Shown piece by piece: positions 10,243 to 19,329 of a stretch of DNA of 64,000 nt; the first letter of the stretch is position 1; every line of letters starts with the position of its first letter. The DNA lies in assembly GCA_016870115.1 (NCBI GenBank), contig VGCH01000001.1:1-64000 (forward strand). Direction: 5' to 3'. Below the pieces are notes generated by a model. That model did not search any database. It was given only the letters and a program-made list of their open reading frames with translations, and had not been told where the DNA came from. The stretch is from Alphaproteobacteria bacterium (GTDB taxonomy: Bacteria; Pseudomonadota; Alphaproteobacteria; Reyranellales; Reyranellaceae). The position numbers and the translations under genes are program-made.

Positions 10243-11654
10243 GCCGCCGTCCGTGCCGCCGCGACGGCCAGCCGGCCTGAGAGGCTGTTGTCGAATCCCT
10301 CAAGGAGTTCGACCTCGGCGATCCCGCCGATCAGGGTCGACGGGCCGTCGAGATGCACGGATTGCAGCCACGGCGTCTTGCCCGAGACCTGGCCCGGTTT
10401 GCGGCCCGGTTCAGCGAACAGCACGGGCACGGTGCGGCCCGCCGTGGCGCGGTTGAAGTCTCCTTGCTGGCGCTGGATCAGCGCCTGAAGGGCGGCAAGC
10501 CGCGCACTGCGTACCGCTTCGGGCACCTGATTGTCGAGCGCCGCGCCGGGGGTTCCGGGACGCGCGCTGTACTTGAAGGTAAAGGCCGACGCGAAGCCCA
10601 CCTCCTGCACCAGCCGCATCGTGTCGTCGAAATCCGCGTCGGTCTCACCCGGAAATCCGACGATGAAGTCCGACGACAGCGCCATATCGGGCCGCGCCTC
10701 GCGCAGCGCGGCCACCAGCTCGAGATAGCGGTCGCGCCCATGTCCGCGATTCATCGCGGCCAGCACCCGGTCCGATCCGCTCTGCACCGGCAGGTGCAGA
10801 TACGGCATCAGCACGTCGAGCTCGCGGTGCGCCGCGATCAACGCATCGTCCATGTCGCGCGGGTGCGAGGTCGTGTAGCGCAACCGCCCGACACCCGGGA
10901 TCTCCGCAAGCGCGCGCAGCAAACGCGCCAGCGACCAGATCGAGCCATCGGTCGCCTCGCCGTGATAGGCGTTGACGTTCTGACCCAGCAGCACGATCTC
11001 GACCGCGCCCTCCGCGGCGAGCCGCCGCGCTTCGGCGAGCACTGCCGCCGCCGGCCGTGAGTACTCCGCGCCGCGCGTGTAGGGCACGACGCAGAAGGTG
11101 CAGAACTTGTCGCACCCTTCCTGGATCGACAGGAACGCCGAACCGCCGCGCACAGTTCCGGCGGGCGGCAGATGGTCGAACTTGCTCTCCGGCGGAAACG
11201 CGGTGTCGAGCACGCCCGCGCCGGCCCGCCGGCGACCGCCCTCGCGCCGTTCGGCGATCCGTCGCTCGGCTTGCGCGAGCAGTTCAGGCAGGCGGTGGTA
11301 GGCTTGCGGTCCCACCACGATATCCACCGCGGGCTGGCGACGGGCGATCTCCTCGCCCTCGGCCTGCGCGACGCAGCCCGCGACCGCGATCGTGAGATCG
11401 CGTCCGGCGGAGCGTCGCTCCGTCTTGAGATCGCGCAGGCGACCGAGCTCGGAATAGACTTTCTCCGACGCCCGCTCGCGGATGTGGCAGGTGTTCAGCA
11501 CCACCAGATCGGCCTCTTCCGGTGCCGATGCCGGGCCATAGCCCAGCGGCGCCAGAAGCTCGGCCATGCGGTCGGAATCGTAGACGTTCATCTGGCACCC
11601 GTAGGTCCGGATGAAGACGCGCCGTGTCGATCCGCCGGGACGGCCCTCGCTCAT
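10239..11654 (-). CDS. miaB: tRNA-2-methylthio-N6-dimethylallyladenosine synthase
   Basis: MiaB is a radical-SAM enzyme that adds the methylthio group to i6A37 of tRNAs reading UNN codons. The 471-residue protein has the UPF0004 domain with three cysteines (Cys20, Cys56, Cys94), the radical-SAM CxxxCxxC motif (Cys181, Cys185, Cys188), and a C-terminal TRAM domain (about 395–460). The frame runs further upstream, but ATG 11654 is preceded by AGGAGA at good spacing and gives the normal length. It heads the run miaB–phoH–ybeY. Confidence 0.96.
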
Positions 11655-11715
11655 CGATCTCCTGCCGAAAGAGGGCCGGGTTCTAGCATCCGGCCCGGAC
11701 GCGGTCGAGGCGCGG

Positions 11716-12531
11716 TCAGGCGGCGCGCGCAGGCGGCAGGCGCTCCAGCCGTCCAGCATTGGTCGCCTGCAGGCCGGCCGAGACGACCTGGAAGCAGTGG
11801 TCGGCCAGCTTCTTGCGATTGCCCAGCTGGTCGATATCGACCGGCTCGAAGAAGCTCACGACGATCTCCCCCTCGCCAAGGCACGCCATCTGCCAGAGAT
11901 GGGGCAGCAGTTCGTTGTCGCCGAACCAGGTGAAGAGCGGCCGCCAGTAGCGGCCGAGCGGAATGCCGTCGAGCCGGGTGTAGGCCAGCGACACCGGCTG
12001 CACAGCGATCGGCTTGCCGTCATGGCGCAGCTGGGCCACAGCGAAGAGCGCACTGCGGAACGGCAGCACCCGCGTTCCATCGCTCGACGTGCCCTCTGGA
12101 AACAGGATCAGATTGTCGCCGGTATCCAGTCGCTGCAGCATCTCATCGCGGCTGCCCCCGGCGGCGGAACTGCGGCGTTCCACGAAGATCGTGCGCTGCG
12201 CCTTGGCGAGCGTGCCGAACAACGGCCAGCCCGCGACCTCGGCCTTGGCGACGAACGAGCCGGGGATCAGACCGCCCAGCACCTCGATGTCGAGATAGGA
12301 GGCGTGATTGCACACGAAGAGTGTCGGCACCGTCGCCGACGGCGTGCCATGGACCCGTACGCTGAAGCCGAGAATCGCACAGACGGTGCGATGGTAGAAG
12401 ATGGGAATCGTCCGCACGGCGGCGTGCCATCGCAGCGCGACCGCGAGCAATTGCACGGGCAGCAAGAGCAGCGTGAAGGTGAGGTAGGCGATAAGCCGCA
12501 GAACGCCGCGGGCGGGCGAGCCGATCGACAT
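11716..12531 (-). CDS. 1-acylglycerol-3-phosphate O-acyltransferase (PlsC/OlsA-like)
   Basis: This 271-residue membrane-bound acyltransferase moves a fatty acyl chain onto a lysolipid. The LPLAT motifs are clear: NHASYLD at 75–81 (catalytic His and Asp) and FPEGTSS at 144–150. A hydrophobic anchor spans about 12–34. It lies 11 bases after an OlsB-like gene, so it may be OlsA, which finishes ornithine lipid, rather than the main PlsC of phospholipid synthesis. The family match is firm and the exact substrate is not. Confidence 0.9.
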   Translation of the reverse strand: MSIGSPARGVLRLIAYLTFTLLLLPVQLLAVALRWHAAVRTIPIFYHRTVCAILGFSVRVHGTPSATVPTLFVCNHASYLDIEVLGGLIPGSFVAKAEVAGWPLFGTLAKAQRTIFVERRSSAAGGSRDEMLQRLDTGDNLILFPEGTSSDGTRVLPFRSALFAVAQLRHDGKPIAVQPVSLAYTRLDGIPLGRYWRPLFTWFGDNELLPHLWQMACLGEGEIVVSFFEPVDIDQLGNRKKLADHCFQVVSAGLQATNAGRLERLPPARAA

Positions 12532-12542
12532 GGCGGTCGCAC

Positions 12543-13394
12543 TCAGGCTTCGCTATCGCGCATCCCGCGCTCGTAGTGGCGGATGTACTTTTCCGTCACC
12601 AGGTCCGTCTTGACCACGATGAAGACATCGACGGTGTTGAACTGCTGGTCGATCACCGCGCCGTCGCCAACGAACCCGCCCAGCCGCAGATAGCCCTTGA
12701 TGAGCGGGGGAACGCGCGCCATGGCACGCCGCGGGTCGTAGGCGTCACGGGCCAGCACATCCATCTTCACGTAGCGCTCATCGAGCGCGCGGGCGCGCAC
12801 CTCGGGCGGGGCGAGATGGTGATGATAGAGATAGCTCAGCGACTGGGCGTGCGGCGCCGGATCGGCGCCAGGTAGGCTGGCGCAGCCGAACATGATCTTG
12901 ATGTTGTAGTGGAACGAGTAGAGCGCGATGCCGCGCCAGAGCATCTGCATGGTGGCGGTATTGCGCGCCGTCTTGTCGATGCAGGACCGGCCGAGTTCCA
13001 GCACTTCGCCGGGATACTCGATCATCGGCCGCACGTCGTACTCGGCCGCCGAATAGAAGCCGCCATGTCGGGCGGCGGCAGCGCGGCGGGTCAGCCGGTA
13101 GGTGCCGACGATGCCATCCGGGCCCTCGCCCCGCCGGCGGTCGAGCACCAGAAGGTGATCGCAAATGTCGTCGAAAGTGTCGAAGTCGCGCTGCCGCGCC
13201 GCCATGGCGTCGGTCGGCCGGGCGCCCATCTCCTCGTAGAACACGCGATATCGCAGCGCCTGGGCGGCGTCGATTTCGGCCTCCGACGAGGCCAGCCGGA
13301 CCTCGAAATCGCCCGCGACAACCTTGACGATTTCGGAATTGGAAGTGGGGGCGCCCAAAAGGTCGGCTTCACTTTCAACGCGGTCGAGGCGCAT
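12543..13394 (-). CDS. OlsB-like GNAT N-acyltransferase
   Basis: The 283-residue protein belongs to the hemolysin-like GNAT acyltransferases that include OlsB, the enzyme that joins a 3-hydroxy fatty acid from acyl carrier protein to ornithine. Family landmarks are LRYRVFYEEMGA (about 47–58), EVLELGRSCID (about 130–140) and LPPLIKGYLRLGG-type sequence near 230 (VPPLIKGYLRLGG). The downstream acyltransferase fits the second step of ornithine-lipid synthesis. Other acyl-homoserine-lactone-like or hemolysin-type roles are possible. Confidence 0.78.
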   Translation of the reverse strand: MRLDRVESEADLLGAPTSNSEIVKVVAGDFEVRLASSEAEIDAAQALRYRVFYEEMGARPTDAMAARQRDFDTFDDICDHLLVLDRRRGEGPDGIVGTYRLTRRAAAARHGGFYSAAEYDVRPMIEYPGEVLELGRSCIDKTARNTATMQMLWRGIALYSFHYNIKIMFGCASLPGADPAPHAQSLSYLYHHHLAPPEVRARALDERYVKMDVLARDAYDPRRAMARVPPLIKGYLRLGGFVGDGAVIDQQFNTVDVFIVVKTDLVTEKYIRHYERGMRDSEA

Positions 13395-13460
13395 CGGTCA
13401 TCCGCGCGGGAAAGGCCCCGGTCATGGCGCCATTATCGGGCCGAGCGGTGGCCAGTCCAG

Positions 13461-13907
13461 TCATTTCGCACGGCCGGACTTGGCACCAAGGGGCGTGCCG
13501 TAGAGCTCCAGCCGATGGCCGACCAGGCGATAACCCAACCGTTCGGCGATGCGGCGCTGCAGTTCCTCGATCTCCTCGTCGTGGAATTCCACCACCGTGC
13601 CGCTCTGGATGTCGATCAAGTGGTCGTGGTGCTCGTCCGAAGCTTCCTCGTAGCGGGCGCGGCCCTGCCCCACCTGGCCGAAATCGTGCCGGGCGAGGAT
13701 GCCGGCTTCCTCGAACAGCCGCACCGTGCGGTAAACAGTGGCGAGCGAGATATTGGGGTCGATCGCGGTCGCCCGGCGATGAACCGCCTCGACGTCGGGA
13801 TGGTCGCTGGCGTCCGACAGCACGCGCGCGATCGTCCGGCGCTGCTCGGTCATCTTGAGGCCCCGCTCGACGCACAGGGCCTCCAGGCGGGACTTGCCAT
13901 CGGGCAT
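13461..13907 (-). CDS. fur: Fur/Mur-type metal-dependent repressor
   Basis: This 148-residue regulator of the Fur family senses iron or manganese and represses uptake genes. A winged helix (about 20–85, with the recognition helix at NISLATVYRTVRLFEEAGIL) is followed by the dimer domain with HHDH at 93–96. The CxxC pair of enterobacterial Fur is absent (IDIQSG stands there), as in alphaproteobacterial Fur/Mur proteins, so manganese sensing is possible. ATG 13907 gives the normal length; the frame stays open upstream but is a shadow. TusA-like is divergent, 45 bases away. Confidence 0.9.
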   Translation of the reverse strand: MPDGKSRLEALCVERGLKMTEQRRTIARVLSDASDHPDVEAVHRRATAIDPNISLATVYRTVRLFEEAGILARHDFGQVGQGRARYEEASDEHHDHLIDIQSGTVVEFHDEEIEELQRRIAERLGYRLVGHRLELYGTPLGAKSGRAK

Positions 13908-13939
13908 GGGCGCGACCCTACAACGGGGCCCCGCCTTGG

Positions 13940-13945
13940 TATAGT
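13940..13945 (+). promoter_or_regulatory. Candidate -10 box of the TusA-like gene
   Basis: TATAGT matches the sigma-70 -10 hexamer and ends only 7 bases before the ATG at 13953. If it is used, transcription would begin at or next to the start codon and the mRNA would be leaderless. No clear ribosome site precedes the ATG, which agrees with this. I see no strong -35 box. Confidence 0.35.
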
Positions 13946-13952
13946 CAGCGCC

Positions 13953-14186
13953 ATGGCCGAACCCGTCCCGCACCGCATCGATGTCACCGGCGAGGTCTGT
14001 CCCATGACGTTCGTGCGCACCAAGTTGAAGCTCGAACGGCTGGCGGTTGGCGAGTTGCTCGCGGTGCGTCTCAACGACGGCGAGCCGCTGCGCAACGTGC
14101 CGCGGGCGGCGCGCGAGGAGGGTCACGAGATCGTCTCCATTGTGGCCGACGGCGCGGCGCACCTGGTCACCATCCGCAAGGCCTGA
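13953..14186 (+). CDS. TusA/SirA-family sulfur carrier
   Basis: The 77-residue protein has the TusA fold. Its signature segment is VTGEVCPMTFVRTKLKLE, with the sulfur-carrying cysteine at 16. The canonical CPxP is CPMT here, so it belongs to a side branch and may not be the tRNA-thiolation TusA. The gene is small and lies inside a longer open frame that is otherwise a shadow. It is divergent from fur and convergent with rimI, with 8 bases between the stops. Confidence 0.85.
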   Translation: MAEPVPHRIDVTGEVCPMTFVRTKLKLERLAVGELLAVRLNDGEPLRNVPRAAREEGHEIVSIVADGAAHLVTIRKA

Positions 14187-14194
14187 GCCCTGCC

Positions 14195-14650
14195 TCAGGC
14201 GACGCGCCGCATCAGGACCGCGTCGGCGGGCGGCAGGCCCGCGCGGGCGTAGTAGGCCGGCCGCCGGCCCGCCACCTCGAAACCGAAGCCGCGATAGAGC
14301 GCCTGCGCGCCGGCATTGTCGGCGGCGACCTCCAGAAAGACCTGCGCTGCACCCGCCGCCGCAAGACGCGCCAGCAGGGCGGCGATCAGCGCACGCCCCA
14401 CTCCGTGCCGGCGCGCAAGCGGATGCACCGCGAGGGTGAGTATCTCCCCTTCATCGGCGGCATGACGACCAAGGGCGAGACCGTCCGGGGTGGCCCCGTC
14501 GTGCAGCAGCGCCACGGTACCGGGCGCAGCCAGAAGACCGGCGAAATCGGCGCGCGACCACGCCCGTTCCCCCCACTCCGCGAAGGCGGCGCCATGCAAG
14601 GCGGCCGCGATGTCGAGTTCCAGCGCGCCCAAGGGTCGGATCGCGGTCAT
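14195..14650 (-). CDS. rimI: Ribosomal-protein-alanine N-acetyltransferase RimI-like
   Basis: This 151-residue GNAT acetyltransferase probably acetylates the N-terminus of ribosomal protein S18. The acetyl-CoA loop is seen in HPLARRHGVGRALI, and the late GNAT motif in NAGAQALYRGFGFEVAGRR. ATG 14650 follows the tsaB stop by 5 bases. The pairing of tsaB with rimI is very common in bacteria and supports the name. Confidence 0.9.
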   Translation of the reverse strand: MTAIRPLGALELDIAAALHGAAFAEWGERAWSRADFAGLLAAPGTVALLHDGATPDGLALGRHAADEGEILTLAVHPLARRHGVGRALIAALLARLAAAGAAQVFLEVAADNAGAQALYRGFGFEVAGRRPAYYARAGLPPADAVLMRRVA

Positions 14651-14655
14651 GCGGG

Positions 14656-15303
14656 TCACTCGACGGTGCGGCGCTCGCCGGTCGCTGTCGTGACGCTGGC
14701 ACCGCGCAGATAGAGCGGTCGCGGCAAGCCGTCGGACGCATTCTCGGCGCGCCACTCGGCCACGCTCCGCCGCGCGGCCAGCGCCGCAAGCGCGGGCGCG
14801 AGCGGACCCGCGGCGCGCAGCTCACGGGGTCCGCCGTCGGCGCGCAGTCCGCCGAGCGGCGCGAGGCCGGTGCCCACGACGATCGCGGCGTTGGAGAAGG
14901 CCGCCGCGTCTGCGACGAACGGTGCGGCGCCCGGCGCCAGCGCGCAAAACCAGTCGCCGAGTCCGCTCGCGATCGCCGCCACGGCGCCTGCGGGCGCACC
15001 CTCCAGCAGCGCGTCGGTCGTGGTGATACCCGCAAGCGGACGCTCAAGCGCAATCGCAAGCCCACGCGCGGCGGCGAGACCGGCGCGCACCCCGGTGAAA
15101 CTGCCCGGCCCGCGTGACGCGGCGAGGAGGTCAACCGCGTTCCGGGCAATCCCGGTTTCGGCGAAGAGCGCCGCCAGTTCGGGAAACAGAGTCGCGGCCT
15201 GGTCGCGGCCACCCCGCGCGCGCTGGGCAACGACAACGCCGTCCTGCCACAGCGCCACCGACAGCCCTTCCAGAGCGCAATCGAGCGCCAGGATCGTCGT
15301 CAT
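14656..15303 (-). CDS. tsaB: tRNA threonylcarbamoyladenosine biosynthesis protein TsaB
   Basis: TsaB is the ATPase-fold partner of TsaD in making t6A37 of ANN-decoding tRNAs. The 215-residue protein starts MTTILALDCA and carries the family block SRGPGSFTGVRAGLAAARGLA near residues 63–83. The C-terminal half is alanine-rich and poorly conserved, as usual for TsaB. ATG 15303 was chosen; a longer frame upstream is a shadow. It is co-transcribed with rimI. Confidence 0.93.
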   Translation of the reverse strand: MTTILALDCALEGLSVALWQDGVVVAQRARGGRDQAATLFPELAALFAETGIARNAVDLLAASRGPGSFTGVRAGLAAARGLAIALERPLAGITTTDALLEGAPAGAVAAIASGLGDWFCALAPGAAPFVADAAAFSNAAIVVGTGLAPLGGLRADGGPRELRAAGPLAPALAALAARRSVAEWRAENASDGLPRPLYLRGASVTTATGERRTVE

Positions 15304-15351
15304 CGCGGGCGGCGTCTGGCGCGGCCGCGCGCGGCCCGGCATTCTCTCAGC

Positions 15352-15909
15352 ATGAAACCCGATCTGGTTGCCATCACGCCCGAAGCGTTCGACGTCGACA
15401 TTGCTTTGGCCTACGCGACGCCCGCCAATCCGACGGGCCGGCCGATCTACGCTCATGCCGAATGCTGGCTCAATCGGCAAGCGGCGGAGCGGCTGACGGC
15501 GGCCGTGACGCTCGCGCGGCCGCTCGGCTATCGCATCCGCATCTTCGACGCGCTGCGGCCGGTCGAGGGTCAGTGGGCGCTGTGGAACGCCAATCCCGAT
15601 CCGGAGTTCGTCGCCGATCCGCGACGCGGCGGTCCGCATTGCCGCGGCGCGGCGGTCGATCTCACGCTGCTGGACGACGAGGGGCAGGAGCTCGACATGG
15701 GCACCGGCTTCGACGCCTTCACGCCGCGCTCACACCATGCCCGCACCGACATTCCGGTCGCCGCGCAGCGCAATCGCGCGGTATTGCTGGGACTGATGAC
15801 TGCCGCAGGCTGGGACCACTATCGGAACGAGTGGTGGCACTACCAGCTGTTCGACGCGCGGCAGTATCCGCTGGTCGCCAACGCCGATCTGCCGCGGCCG
15901 ATGATGTGA
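15352..15909 (+). CDS. D-alanyl-D-alanine dipeptidase (VanX/DdpX family)
   Basis: This zinc dipeptidase of 185 residues splits D-Ala-D-Ala, either for cell-wall recycling or for use as a nutrient. The zinc site is PHCRGAAVD (His96, Asp103) and His163; Glu160 in EWWH is the catalytic base, and Arg69 in DALRP is the conserved transition-state arginine. The serine of the SxHxxGxAxD consensus is glycine here. No signal peptide is seen, so it is cytoplasmic. No vanHA genes are nearby, so a resistance role is not suggested. Confidence 0.9.
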   Translation: MKPDLVAITPEAFDVDIALAYATPANPTGRPIYAHAECWLNRQAAERLTAAVTLARPLGYRIRIFDALRPVEGQWALWNANPDPEFVADPRRGGPHCRGAAVDLTLLDDEGQELDMGTGFDAFTPRSHHARTDIPVAAQRNRAVLLGLMTAAGWDHYRNEWWHYQLFDARQYPLVANADLPRPMM

Positions 15910-15911
15910 GC

Positions 15912-15939
15912 GATTTCCCCTGAAGCGAGGACACACTAG
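15912..15939. repeat. CTAG-type repeat, 28-bp remnant
   Basis: The end of this gap, from TTTCCCCTGAAGCG to ACACACTAG, resembles the right end of the copy at 39300–39423 (TTCCCTCTGAGCG to AACACTCT). It again lies between convergent genes, and its terminal CTAG holds the stop codon of the glucosaminidase. It is a short, weak match. Confidence 0.4.
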
Positions 15940-17042
15940 ATGGCGGAGAGGCGCGCCCGATCGAAGTCGGCGAGCTCGTTCTCGCGCATCACCTGGCGCA
16001 CGAACCGGATGTACTCCGGCCCCAGCTCCGAATAGCGCAGCAGCTGGCCGATCAGCCGGTAGCCCTCGGGCCACTCGCCGCGCCCGCGCATCTGATCGCG
16101 TTCGGCGCGGAAGCCGGCGTAGGCGGGATGCGTGTTGAGGTTCATCACATAGGCTTCGGTCGAGTCGCCGGCATTGTGGAACGGCTGCGGCATCGCCGGG
16201 CCGGGCTGCCACGGCACCGCCACGGCGTGGCGGCCGACCGGCTGGATCTGGCCGAACAGGGCATTGCCGACACGGGCGGCGAACGACGTTCCCCAGCCCG
16301 ATTCGATACCCGCCTGGGCGATCGCCATCGACGGCGGGACGATGTCGACTCGGCGCACGAGATCGTCCAACCGCTCCGCCGAGCCGTCGTAGCGCCGCGC
16401 AAGCCGCTCCAGCCAATCGCGCTCGGCGTCGGTCACCAGAGTGGGGGCCACGCGCATCGCCTCGACCAGCATCAGAAGCTGTTCGCGATCGGCCAGAACG
16501 CGCTGGTTCACTTCGAGGACCAGCGGCAGCAACGCCTTGATGAAGAGCGCCTTGCGTTCGTTGCCATCCTTGGCGCCGAGATCGGCCGGCACGCGCTCGA
16601 CGCGCAGCGGCGGCACCGGCTCGCCGGAGCGGATTTCAGCCAGCGTGTAGCCGTTGGAGCGGAACAGCGCGGCGAGATCGTCGGCGGTGCGCGGATTGGC
16701 ACGCTGGATCTCGACCTGGCGATGCATCGCATTGCCCGGCGCGCCAAAGCGGCCGTGCGCGCCCATCGCCTCGCGCGGCCGGCGGGACTGGTCCTCGGCC
16801 TCGGCGGAGTCGTAGCTCACGAAGCGCAGCGCCGCGGGATCCGGCTCCATGGGCAGGAACGACGGCGGCGTCGCGAGCGCGAGCGAGCGACCGCCCAGCT
16901 CGACGAATTTCAGGGCGGCGCCGAGGTCATGAGCGGGCGCCGGCATGTACAGGCCGACACCGGCCGCGAACAGGCCCAGCACCGCCGCCGGAAAGACTCG
17001 GGATCGGCCGCGGGCAACCGCGGCCTTCAGGGTCACAAACAT
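15936..17042 (-). CDS. Bax-like glucosaminidase-domain protein
   Basis: The 368-residue protein is a predicted N-acetylglucosaminidase acting on peptidoglycan. A signal-anchor helix (about 17–35) leads to a linker, and the GH73/Bax-type catalytic domain covers about 155–350. Its core is SMAIAQAGIESGWGTSFAARVGNALFGQ (the Glu of IESGWG is the likely catalytic acid). It should act in the periplasm. It lies 87 bases downstream of nfuA on the same strand. Confidence 0.85.
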   Translation of the reverse strand: MFVTLKAAVARGRSRVFPAAVLGLFAAGVGLYMPAPAHDLGAALKFVELGGRSLALATPPSFLPMEPDPAALRFVSYDSAEAEDQSRRPREAMGAHGRFGAPGNAMHRQVEIQRANPRTADDLAALFRSNGYTLAEIRSGEPVPPLRVERVPADLGAKDGNERKALFIKALLPLVLEVNQRVLADREQLLMLVEAMRVAPTLVTDAERDWLERLARRYDGSAERLDDLVRRVDIVPPSMAIAQAGIESGWGTSFAARVGNALFGQIQPVGRHAVAVPWQPGPAMPQPFHNAGDSTEAYVMNLNTHPAYAGFRAERDQMRGRGEWPEGYRLIGQLLRYSELGPEYIRFVRQVMRENELADFDRARLSAI

Positions 17043-17129
17043 GAGTTCCTCGTCCTGGACAAAGACGAAAGAGGGACACGAATTGGCTTGCGGGTCGCGG
17101 CGCGGGTACGCGTCTGGAGGCCGTCCGGC

Positions 17130-17681
17130 TTACTGGACGGCCCGGACCTCGACGACCTCCGGCACGTAGTGCTTGAGGAGGTTTTCGATGCCCATCTTGA
17201 GCGTGGCGGTCGAGCTCGGGCACCCCGAGCAGGACCCCTGCATGTGCAGATAGACGATGCCCTCGCGGAATTCCTGGAAGACGATGTCGCCACCATCCTG
17301 GGCAACCGCCGGCCGGACCCGCGTATCGAGCAGTTCCTTGATCTGGACGACGATCTCGTCGTCATCGGCCGCGGCGGCGGGAACCGCCTGGCCCTCGCCC
17401 ACGACCACCGGGTCGCCGGACGTGTAATGTTCCATGATCCCGCCCAGGATCGACGGCTTCATCACCTGCCAATCGCGATCGGCGGCCTTGGTCACGGTCA
17501 CGAAGTCGGCGCCGAAGAACACGCGCTCCACGCCCTCGACGGCGAACAGCCGCCGCGCGAGCGGCGAGCGGTGGCCGAGCTCGGCCCGGGCAAAATCCAT
17601 GGTGCCGTCGGCCATCACCACCCGACCGGGCAGGAACTTGAGCGTCGACGGGTTGGGGGTCTGCTCGGTCTGGATGAACAA
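17130..17681 (-). CDS. NfuA-type Fe-S carrier
   Basis: This 183-residue protein delivers Fe-S clusters. It has an N-terminal Nfu_N domain (MFIQTEQTPNPSTLKFLPG) and a C-terminal NifU domain with the cluster-binding CSGC motif (Cys151, Cys154). This two-domain form is usual in alphaproteobacteria and mitochondria (NFU1). A 287-base gap upstream, AT-rich around 17800–17880, probably holds its promoter; I found no clear operator there. Confidence 0.93.
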   Translation of the reverse strand: MFIQTEQTPNPSTLKFLPGRVVMADGTMDFARAELGHRSPLARRLFAVEGVERVFFGADFVTVTKAADRDWQVMKPSILGGIMEHYTSGDPVVVGEGQAVPAAAADDDEIVVQIKELLDTRVRPAVAQDGGDIVFQEFREGIVYLHMQGSCSGCPSSTATLKMGIENLLKHYVPEVVEVRAVQ

Positions 17682-17968
17682 GCGCGTCTCCTGAGTCGAA
17701 CCCTCCGGCGGCAGCCGGCGGGTCGGGTGGCGGGGACCGCCTCAGCGGCCCTCGCCTCATCCTCGGACGTAGGAACCGGGGCCGGAGCGATCAAGAAGAT
17801 TCTGGGCACGAGCCGCAAATTGATTATGGAAAATAGACGATAAACCCAACAAACGCAATGGGATAGACCGTATATTCCATGGGCGTCCCGAAACAGATTT
17901 TCGGCCCTCAAGGGTCGCGGCCGCCCTCGCCGCCGCTGCCGAGTGTCGCACAAAGCCGATAGTGTCTG

Positions 17969-18439
17969 TCAGGAAATAGCGTCGACTTGAGCGTCCGACA
18001 GGCCGCCGGGGACGAGCGTCACCGGTACGCGCAGCTGGGTGGAATACTTGCCGGCCATGGCCGAAACCAGCGGACCCGGACCGTCGGGACCCGACCCCAT
18101 GCCCAGCACCAGGATCGAAATCGACTGGTCTTCATCGATCAGCTTCAGGAGCTGGTCGCGAATCTGGCCTTCCCGGATGTGGATGATCGCGGCCTGGCCG
18201 GTCATGTCCATGGCGGTCGCGGCGTGCTGGGAGACGGCAGCCTCGGCTTTCTGCCGCTCCTCTTCCCGCATCAGCTCGGCGACGGCGCCCCACTGCTGGG
18301 TCTCCGGCGGTTCGGTGACATAGAGCATCGCCACCCGCCCGCCGGACCGCTTGGCCCGCCGACAGGCATAGCGCAGGGCGGCGTGCAGCTCCGGACTGTC
18401 GTCGATCACGACGAGAAACACGCGGTTCTCGGTGCTCAT
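17969..18439 (-). CDS. Universal stress protein family
   Basis: The 156-residue protein has one UspA domain, starting at VFLVVIDDSPELHAALRYA. The usual ATP-binding GxxGxxG(S/T) stretch appears in altered form as LGMGSGPDGPGPLVSAMAGK, so nucleotide binding is uncertain. ATG 18439 follows AGGAGGGATC, a strong ribosome site. It is the last gene of a four-gene run with DUF2333, TauE/SafE and the TIGR02186 protein. Confidence 0.88.
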   Translation of the reverse strand: MSTENRVFLVVIDDSPELHAALRYACRRAKRSGGRVAMLYVTEPPETQQWGAVAELMREEERQKAEAAVSQHAATAMDMTGQAAIIHIREGQIRDQLLKLIDEDQSISILVLGMGSGPDGPGPLVSAMAGKYSTQLRVPVTLVPGGLSDAQVDAIS

Positions 18440-18450
18440 GATCCCTCCTG

Positions 18451-19329
18451 CTAGAGACGCCGAACGATGGCGCCGCCCAGCCAGCCGGCGGCCAGGGCCA
18501 TCACGATGGCGGCGAGCCCGTACCAGGCGCCGTGCCGGTCCGCCCATTGCTCGATCTGCGCGTTGAAGCCGACCTTGCCGACCGGCAGTGGTCGCTGGAT
18601 GGCGGCGACGATGCGGCCTTCGCGCAGCAGATAGGTCCTCACCTCATAGACACCCTCGGGCAATGAGGATGGAAACGGCAAGTCGGCGCGGAACAGCCGA
18701 TTGGCCTGGATCGAGACCTGACCGATCGCCGCCGGATAGAGGCCATCGCGCCGCTTCACCTCGACAAGACCCGCCCGGTACTGCGCGAGGCTCGCGGGGT
18801 TGCGGTCACCCAGCGGCTTCACCGTGGCGAGCCGGTCCTCCAGCGACAGGATCTCGCCGCCCGCGCCGCGCGCCAGCAGACGCTGCAACGGTTGGCTGGC
18901 GGCGATGGCATAGTAGGCCGGCACGTCGTCGAACCGCTGGCGACCCACGTTCAGCCACAGGCCCGCGACGCGCTCCTTGCGCAGCACCGTCTCGCGCGCC
19001 GGTGGCCCCTGCACCACCACCACGATCTCGCCCGGCGGATCGTACATGCCGAACAGCAGCAGGCTCGCGCCCTGGAAGGCCGAGGTGATCGACACGCGCG
19101 CGAGGGACAGATCGACGACGAGGTCCGGCGTGGCGGGCGCCAGCGGCACGGAAGGAGGTGCGGCATCCTGGGTCTGCGGTGCCGGCGCGGCAAGCGGTTG
19201 GCCCCCCGGCAAAACCGGCGCGGGCACTGCGGGAACCGCGGGGGCCGACGGCTCGACGCGCGGGCTTTGGCCCATCGCCGGACAGGCCATCGCGATCCCA
19301 AGCGCCAGCAGAAGCGCGCGCGCGCTCAC
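18451..19329 (-). CDS. TIGR02186-family membrane protein
   Basis: The 292-residue protein belongs to an alphaproteobacterial family of unknown function that regularly sits beside a TauE/SafE carrier. It has a signal peptide (about 1–20), a proline/alanine linker (about 25–65), a periplasmic beta-rich domain (about 70–255) and one C-terminal membrane helix (about 268–287). The start is GTG 19329, overlapping the TauE stop as GTGA, so the two are translated together. It probably assists sulfur-anion export, by association only. Confidence 0.85.
   Translation of the reverse strand: MSARALLLALGIAMACPAMGQSPRVEPSAPAVPAVPAPVLPGGQPLAAPAPQTQDAAPPSVPLAPATPDLVVDLSLARVSITSAFQGASLLLFGMYDPPGEIVVVVQGPPARETVLRKERVAGLWLNVGRQRFDDVPAYYAIAASQPLQRLLARGAGGEILSLEDRLATVKPLGDRNPASLAQYRAGLVEVKRRDGLYPAAIGQVSIQANRLFRADLPFPSSLPEGVYEVRTYLLREGRIVAAIQRPLPVGKVGFNAQIEQWADRHGAWYGLAAIVMALAAGWLGGAIVRRL

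Noticed and set aside
18451-18456. CTAGAG near the end of the TIGR02186 gene as another repeat copy
   Set aside because: Only the six-base end matches; no inverted partner or inner repeat follows.
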